NCBI GenBank assembly: GCA_003354005.1
Contig: PIWD01000012.1
Location: 1 to 40,616, forward strand
From: Gammaproteobacteria bacterium
GTDB lineage: Bacteria > Pseudomonadota > Gammaproteobacteria > PIWD01
Direction of reading: 5' to 3'
Length of the DNA: 40,616 nt
Made by a program: the position numbers and the translations under genes
In this document: positions 37,136 to 40,616 of the stretch, piece after piece
Numbering within the stretch: position 1 is the stretch's first letter
Layout of the letters: each line of letters starts with the position of its first letter
Notes under the pieces: generated by a model
Databases searched by the model: none
What the model was told of the DNA's origin: nothing
What the model saw: the letters and a program-made list of their open reading frames with translations, nothing else

Positions 37136-38896
37136 CTACCCAACCATGTGCTGCACAATCACCAATCCGTACATATCCGGACGAACCATCTTCTTAGCGT
37201 ATCGGGTCATGACCCCCTTACGCGGCACGAAGTCTTCGATTCCAAAAATGGTAGGCGTTACCTGCAGCGGCACGTATGGTGCGTATACATAACCACTTTC
37301 CAGGAAACCACTTCCCTTACGTCCTACAAGAATCACGTTCCTGTGGAAGTAAGGATCGACGTAGATATCAAACTTACGTGAGATACTACCAACCTTAACA
37401 GCACCAGCGACACCCTTATCCTCATCACCAGTCACGTCAGCCCTAAAGCCCTTCGTAAATTCAAGAATATTAGCCATCTCTGGGCTTACGACCAGGAAGT
37501 TTGCGCCACCACGCAATGTTGCACGGTGAATCCTCGCTGACAAATCATTGACAGTTTCAATCAGAGTCTCGTACCACTCTGACACGTTACCAGTGAAGTC
37601 AGGCGGAGCGGTCGTACTATGCACGGGCTGCCCTGTCTCACGGTCAACGAACCAACCTGGCCTTCGGCTCCAATAAAGAACGCCAGCGAAACTGTCGTTT
37701 CGTGCACCATTAATAAGGTCAATCAAAATCTCTCGATCAATCTCCAAAGCAATTTGCTCTGAAAGAATCGAAGTCAACTCAACCTCAGCGTCCAAGTTAT
37801 GATACGCATTAAGGTCTTGACCCAATTCAGGAGACCACTTGGCCTTCAGTTTCTTGGTGATCGCAGTAACAGCAATACTGTCAACCTTGATATCAATCTC
37901 AGGAATATCTACGTTTCGGTTATCCAAGGCCAAACTATCGGCCACGTCAGGAACACCTTCCAATCCCCAAGGGGTTGAACCAACCACGGAACCAAGAGCT
38001 CCACCAACCTGGAAAACGTCGTTAACTGCGTAGTCAACCTGTTGTGCCTCACGAGCAATTGAGGCTGACAAGTCAACCCAGTTCTGCGCAGTAGAGACAG
38101 TTTGAGAAGTTGCAATCGCACAAACAACCATGTACTTCAGACTGTTTGTCGGGTCTTCACGGGTCAAGTGAGGAATAATCCTCATTGAACCGGAAATATT
38201 TGGCAGACTAATTGTGGTCGTATTTGTCTGGTTAAAGTTGCTAAGCTCGGTCTTCGTAAACGAAGCACACATAACAACAGAACCACTCAAATCTGGATCG
38301 TACTGAACCAACCTGTCACCCAGGCTCGTATAAGTCTCATCACCAAACCAAGAGCCAGATCCAGCACCTACAGTACCGGAAGCAGCACCGGACAAAGTAA
38401 TGTCTCTAATAGAACCAGTTGGGCTAGCATAGCCATTGTTCATATTATAGAATGCCTGGTTAGAGCCACTGTTCGTCAGTGTCACACCACCGCTCAACTG
38501 GCGACCAACCACGTTTCCACCGAATAATGACTGATTAGCTGTATAGCCCAGCCTTGAATCTGTATGCTGGAAATCCAAGAAGAAAATCAGCCCAGATGGC
38601 AAACTCATTGGCTGCACAGCAACCAGTTCATTTGCGATAAGCCCACCGAAAACTCGACGGACAATCGGGAATGCTACAGCCGCGAAGCCTTCAACATCCC
38701 CACCAGCCATTGTGGAAGCCTCTCGAAGAAGCTCCTTTGCCTGGTTTTCAAGCAGCAATGACATACCATTGCGTGCGTTCTCACTGGTTAAGCCCTCGAG
38801 CAAACCAGTCTTTTCCCATTTTAGAACAAGGGCACGACCCTCTTGCTCACGGTCTCGTTGAACGATACCTTCAGTTAATTTTTGCAGAATAGACAT
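37136..38896 (-). CDS. Major capsid protein (gp23-like)
   Basis: A 586-residue protein of the T4 gp23 family. Diagnostic are AFPIVRRVFGGLIANELVAVQPMSLPSGLIFFLDF near residues 75-110, the VELTSILSEQIALEIDREILIDL helix region, VVSPEMANILEF and the closing KMVRPDMYGLVIV. The first about 65 residues (before ASTMAGGDVEGFAAV) are the likely prohead protease-removed part, a known feature of gp23. It forms the hexameric head shell. A strong AAGGAGGTGATAAC site lies before the ATG, which fits high expression, and the terminator follows directly. Confidence 0.94.
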   Translation of the reverse strand: MSILQKLTEGIVQRDREQEGRALVLKWEKTGLLEGLTSENARNGMSLLLENQAKELLREASTMAGGDVEGFAAVAFPIVRRVFGGLIANELVAVQPMSLPSGLIFFLDFQHTDSRLGYTANQSLFGGNVVGRQLSGGVTLTNSGSNQAFYNMNNGYASPTGSIRDITLSGAASGTVGAGSGSWFGDETYTSLGDRLVQYDPDLSGSVVMCASFTKTELSNFNQTNTTTISLPNISGSMRIIPHLTREDPTNSLKYMVVCAIATSQTVSTAQNWVDLSASIAREAQQVDYAVNDVFQVGGALGSVVGSTPWGLEGVPDVADSLALDNRNVDIPEIDIKVDSIAVTAITKKLKAKWSPELGQDLNAYHNLDAEVELTSILSEQIALEIDREILIDLINGARNDSFAGVLYWSRRPGWFVDRETGQPVHSTTAPPDFTGNVSEWYETLIETVNDLSARIHRATLRGGANFLVVSPEMANILEFTKGFRADVTGDEDKGVAGAVKVGSISRKFDIYVDPYFHRNVILVGRKGSGFLESGYVYAPYVPLQVTPTIFGIEDFVPRKGVMTRYAKKMVRPDMYGLVIVQHMVG

Positions 38897-38902
38897 TTGT
38901 TA

Positions 38903-39985
38903 TCACCTCCTTAATGTTTTAATTCCTGCTAATTTCTGCATCCTGTCTTTGGATGCACTATCATCAGTTCCATTGCTTTGTGGAGCAATGATTCTTGCGG
39001 GCTCCTTCCTGTCTAATGCTTCATTAATAGTTTGTGGTCTTGTCTTTTTAATTTTCTGACCAACCAACTGTTTCTGGAGCGCTTCGAACAAGTTCTTCGC
39101 CTCACCAATTGAACCTGATTTTGAAATAGCCTCGGCAATCTTTTTCTTTTGCCGCTCATTCAAGGAGGTGCTGACCAAAATTTGATTCGTATACATCAGC
39201 CTGGCATTGTGCAAGTTTACTCTACCAACCTCTGCACTTAGCCTTTCTATAACTAGCTCATATTTATCATTACGTTCTTTTAATGCATTAATTGCTGCAT
39301 CTTTCTCTTTTAATTGTTTTTCGAATAATAGTTGATTTTCTTGTTGCTGCTCATCTTCTTTTTCTTCTTCGTCATCCTCTTCTTCGTCGCTCTCTTCCCC
39401 TTGGACCTCTTGAGCTTTTGCGACGTCAGCGGCAAACTGTCTGTCCACATCTGGTGTCATTGGCCAGCCAGATTTGGCGGGCTCATAATCAATCTTGACG
39501 GCTTCTTCGAGGATTTCCACCAAGTCCTCAATGCTTATGTCATCAACATCATCCAAATCAACTTCGTGCTGCACATCCTCTTGCAATGGAGCATCCAAAG
39601 TATCAATATCTGTTTCAAACGGATTGGGGGGTGCTTTGTCAGCTTCTGCAGCAAGCTCATCACGAAGCTGGTTGAAATCAATGCGGATTATGTCACCCTC
39701 ATCGGGGCAATGACCTTCGAGGGCAGCATCGGGGATTTGATCGATAAATTCAGAAGGCTGATTCGCACTATCTGCTTCAGGCTCTACCCCAAATGAAGAT
39801 AGGTCAGGCTCTTCCAGCGCGTCTTCGGGAGCAGTGTTCGGCAGGCTTAAATCCTGCTCAAGAAGCTTGGAAACAGCTTCTCGGACCTCTGTTTGGTACT
39901 TCTCTACAACAGCTGCTTCAGCTTTCCTTTCTGCAACCTCTTGTAACTCTTTTGCGTCGATTATTGCCTGATCTAATAGACTCAT
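38903..39985 (-). CDS. Prohead core scaffolding protein (gp22-like)
   Basis: A 360-residue, strongly acidic protein with a run of Glu/Asp (SDEEEDDEEEKEDEQQQ) and a coiled coil (LLFEKQLKEKDAAINALKE). The segment NLHNARLMYTNQILVSTSL followed by NERQKKKIAEAISKS is typical of gp22-type scaffolds. It would shape the prohead and then be degraded. The position directly before the capsid gene matches the T4 gene order. The prohead protease is not in the window and may lie beyond the right edge. Confidence 0.85.
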   Translation of the reverse strand: MSLLDQAIIDAKELQEVAERKAEAAVVEKYQTEVREAVSKLLEQDLSLPNTAPEDALEEPDLSSFGVEPEADSANQPSEFIDQIPDAALEGHCPDEGDIIRIDFNQLRDELAAEADKAPPNPFETDIDTLDAPLQEDVQHEVDLDDVDDISIEDLVEILEEAVKIDYEPAKSGWPMTPDVDRQFAADVAKAQEVQGEESDEEEDDEEEKEDEQQQENQLLFEKQLKEKDAAINALKERNDKYELVIERLSAEVGRVNLHNARLMYTNQILVSTSLNERQKKKIAEAISKSGSIGEAKNLFEALQKQLVGQKIKKTRPQTINEALDRKEPARIIAPQSNGTDDSASKDRMQKLAGIKTLRR

Positions 39986-40043
39986 ATTATTGTTTACCTT
40001 CCTTTTGAAAGTTCAACAATAAATAGTGAATAAACTTAGTCTA

Positions 40044-40475
40044 TTAACCAATGCCTGCAGAACCAGACCAATTGTTCCAAGTCTGACCAAGTGAAGTGAC
40101 CTCAATGCCCGTCATGCCTACTAGGACAGAGGCAGAGGCATCTGATTCATTATTGGACATTATGTAAACCTCTGAGCATTTGAAATCTCCACTGAAAGAT
40201 TCACCATTATCCAAAGTAAAATAATTATCTGTTATCGCGACACCGCCAGAGCTGAAGCCGACACGCATTGGAACACTTGTTGCTGAACTTGATAGTGTAT
40301 TCTTAACAATGATAAAGCGGCTTATTTGCGGCCAAGCAAGCTTCATTGCACCCTGGCTTTGTCTGGGAACACTTACGTTTCCTGTAACCCAAGGCTGTGA
40401 GCTAACTTGGTAAGACCCAACGTGACCGAGACCTTGCTTATATTGATATACGTTTGATGATCCTGGTGCTGGCAT
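40044..40475 (-). CDS. Probable capsid decoration or virion surface protein
   Basis: A 143-residue beta-rich protein with Ser/Gly-rich strands (VPMRVGFSSGGVAITDNYF, SGDFKCSEVYIMSNNES). The N-terminus MPAPGSSNVYQYKQG is extended. The composition and position before the scaffold gene suggest a head-associated structural protein; no specific family is identified. Its ATG shares one base with the stop of the bS21 gene (TAATG). Confidence 0.6.
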   Translation of the reverse strand: MPAPGSSNVYQYKQGLGHVGSYQVSSQPWVTGNVSVPRQSQGAMKLAWPQISRFIIVKNTLSSSATSVPMRVGFSSGGVAITDNYFTLDNGESFSGDFKCSEVYIMSNNESDASASVLVGMTGIEVTSLGQTWNNWSGSAGIG

Positions 40476-40616
40476 TACTTCTTAACTCCTTGCCTTTTTA
40501 AATATTCACTTTTTTCTTTTTTCTTTCTTTTCTTGTCCGACGGTTTAATATACACAAGGCTCTCCCTGTGTGCGTCCAGAACTCCTGACTTCTTCACTTT
40601 CTTTATGAAGCGCTTG
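40475..40616 (-). CDS. Ribosomal protein bS21 homologue, N-terminus beyond the right edge
   Basis: The last 46 codons of a gene entering from the right edge read KRFIKKVKKSGVLDAHRE and then SLVYIKPSDKKRKKEKSEYLK, ending QGVKK. This matches bS21 (R-R-F-K-x3-E-K-A-G-V-L-x5-R-R-x-Y-x-K-P-S/T-x2-R-K-R-K). Only about 15-20 N-terminal residues would be missing. bS21 sits near the anti-Shine-Dalgarno of the 30S subunit, and phage-coded copies are known from large phages; a role in favouring phage mRNAs is a proposal. It is upstream of the head genes and coupled to them. Confidence 0.8.
   Translation of the reverse strand, partial: KRFIKKVKKSGVLDAHRESLVYIKPSDKKRKKKEKSEYLKRQGVKK

Noticed and set aside
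39332-39796. 154-codon plus-strand frame opposite the scaffold gene
   Set aside because: It is the complement of the acidic Glu/Asp-rich and Ser codons of the scaffold gene, giving a false hydrophobic Leu/Phe protein; no ribosome-binding site or promoter fits.

Overview
The window is part of the genome of a tailed bacteriophage with a T4-like (contractile-tail) body plan. The evidence is a gp23-type major capsid protein, a gp22-type scaffold, neck proteins, a large tail sheath, a tail tube, a tape measure and baseplate proteins, together with a UvsX/RecA, a gp32-like ssDNA-binding protein, a DnaB-type helicase and a 5'-3' exonuclease. It differs from T4 in having a short family A DNA polymerase with a separate DnaQ-like exonuclease, and a B12-type (class II) ribonucleotide reductase. 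The host cannot be named from the sequence. It is expected to be a bacterium with ordinary Shine-Dalgarno and sigma70-type signals. Almost everything reads on the minus strand.

Layout, in increasing coordinate: a partial unknown gene and a GroES-like co-chaperonin (1-743); a small membrane protein, intein-containing NrdJ, helicase and 5'-3' exonuclease (801-6181); array 1 of seven small paralogous genes (6178-7661) behind a cytidine/deoxycytidylate deaminase (7658-8071); uvsX split in two at an intein, a small acidic gene and ssb (8125-10869); an unknown gene, family A polymerase, exonuclease and a structural-looking gene (10961-14654); baseplate and tail genes (14668-25390); a GIY-YIG endonuclease (25393-26319); tail completion and neck genes (26374-27712); array 2, four of the same paralogs on the plus strand (27771-28613); a second GIY-YIG endonuclease and a neck gene (28617-30858); array 3, nineteen more paralogs (30901-34765); a GIY-YIG/Vsr-like double nuclease (34797-37007); a terminator; then capsid, scaffold, a decoration-like protein and a partial bS21 ribosomal protein gene at the right edge (37136-40616).

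The most unusual content is a family of about 30 tiny proteins (about 37-96 aa) in three arrays. They share an N-terminal [EKR]-[PSAQ]-G-[DTSA]-L motif, a central F-[VI]-L-S-like strand and a C-terminal W-[TI]-K-[YH]-E tail. In most of them the last codons (TATGA or CATGA plus stop) contain the start codon of the next copy, so each array is a chain of 8-nt overlapping, probably translationally coupled genes. One copy carries a single extra G in a G-run, one is a 37-codon remnant, and blocks of 30-40 identical bases recur between copies, so the arrays look like they recombine and diversify. Function is not known; a small beta-barrel fold is my inference.

Other points of note: uvsX is broken by what looks like a naturally split intein with only a 14-residue N-part; NrdJ has a mini-intein directly after its radical cysteine; a GIY-YIG nuclease is fused in frame to a Vsr-like nuclease that keeps its own strong ribosome-binding site; and seven promoters with the same architecture (TTRAC box, exactly 17 bp, TGn-extended -10) stand before early, endonuclease and array genes. 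I saw no tRNA, rRNA, CRISPR or insertion sequence, and no stretch over 300 bases lacks a gene.
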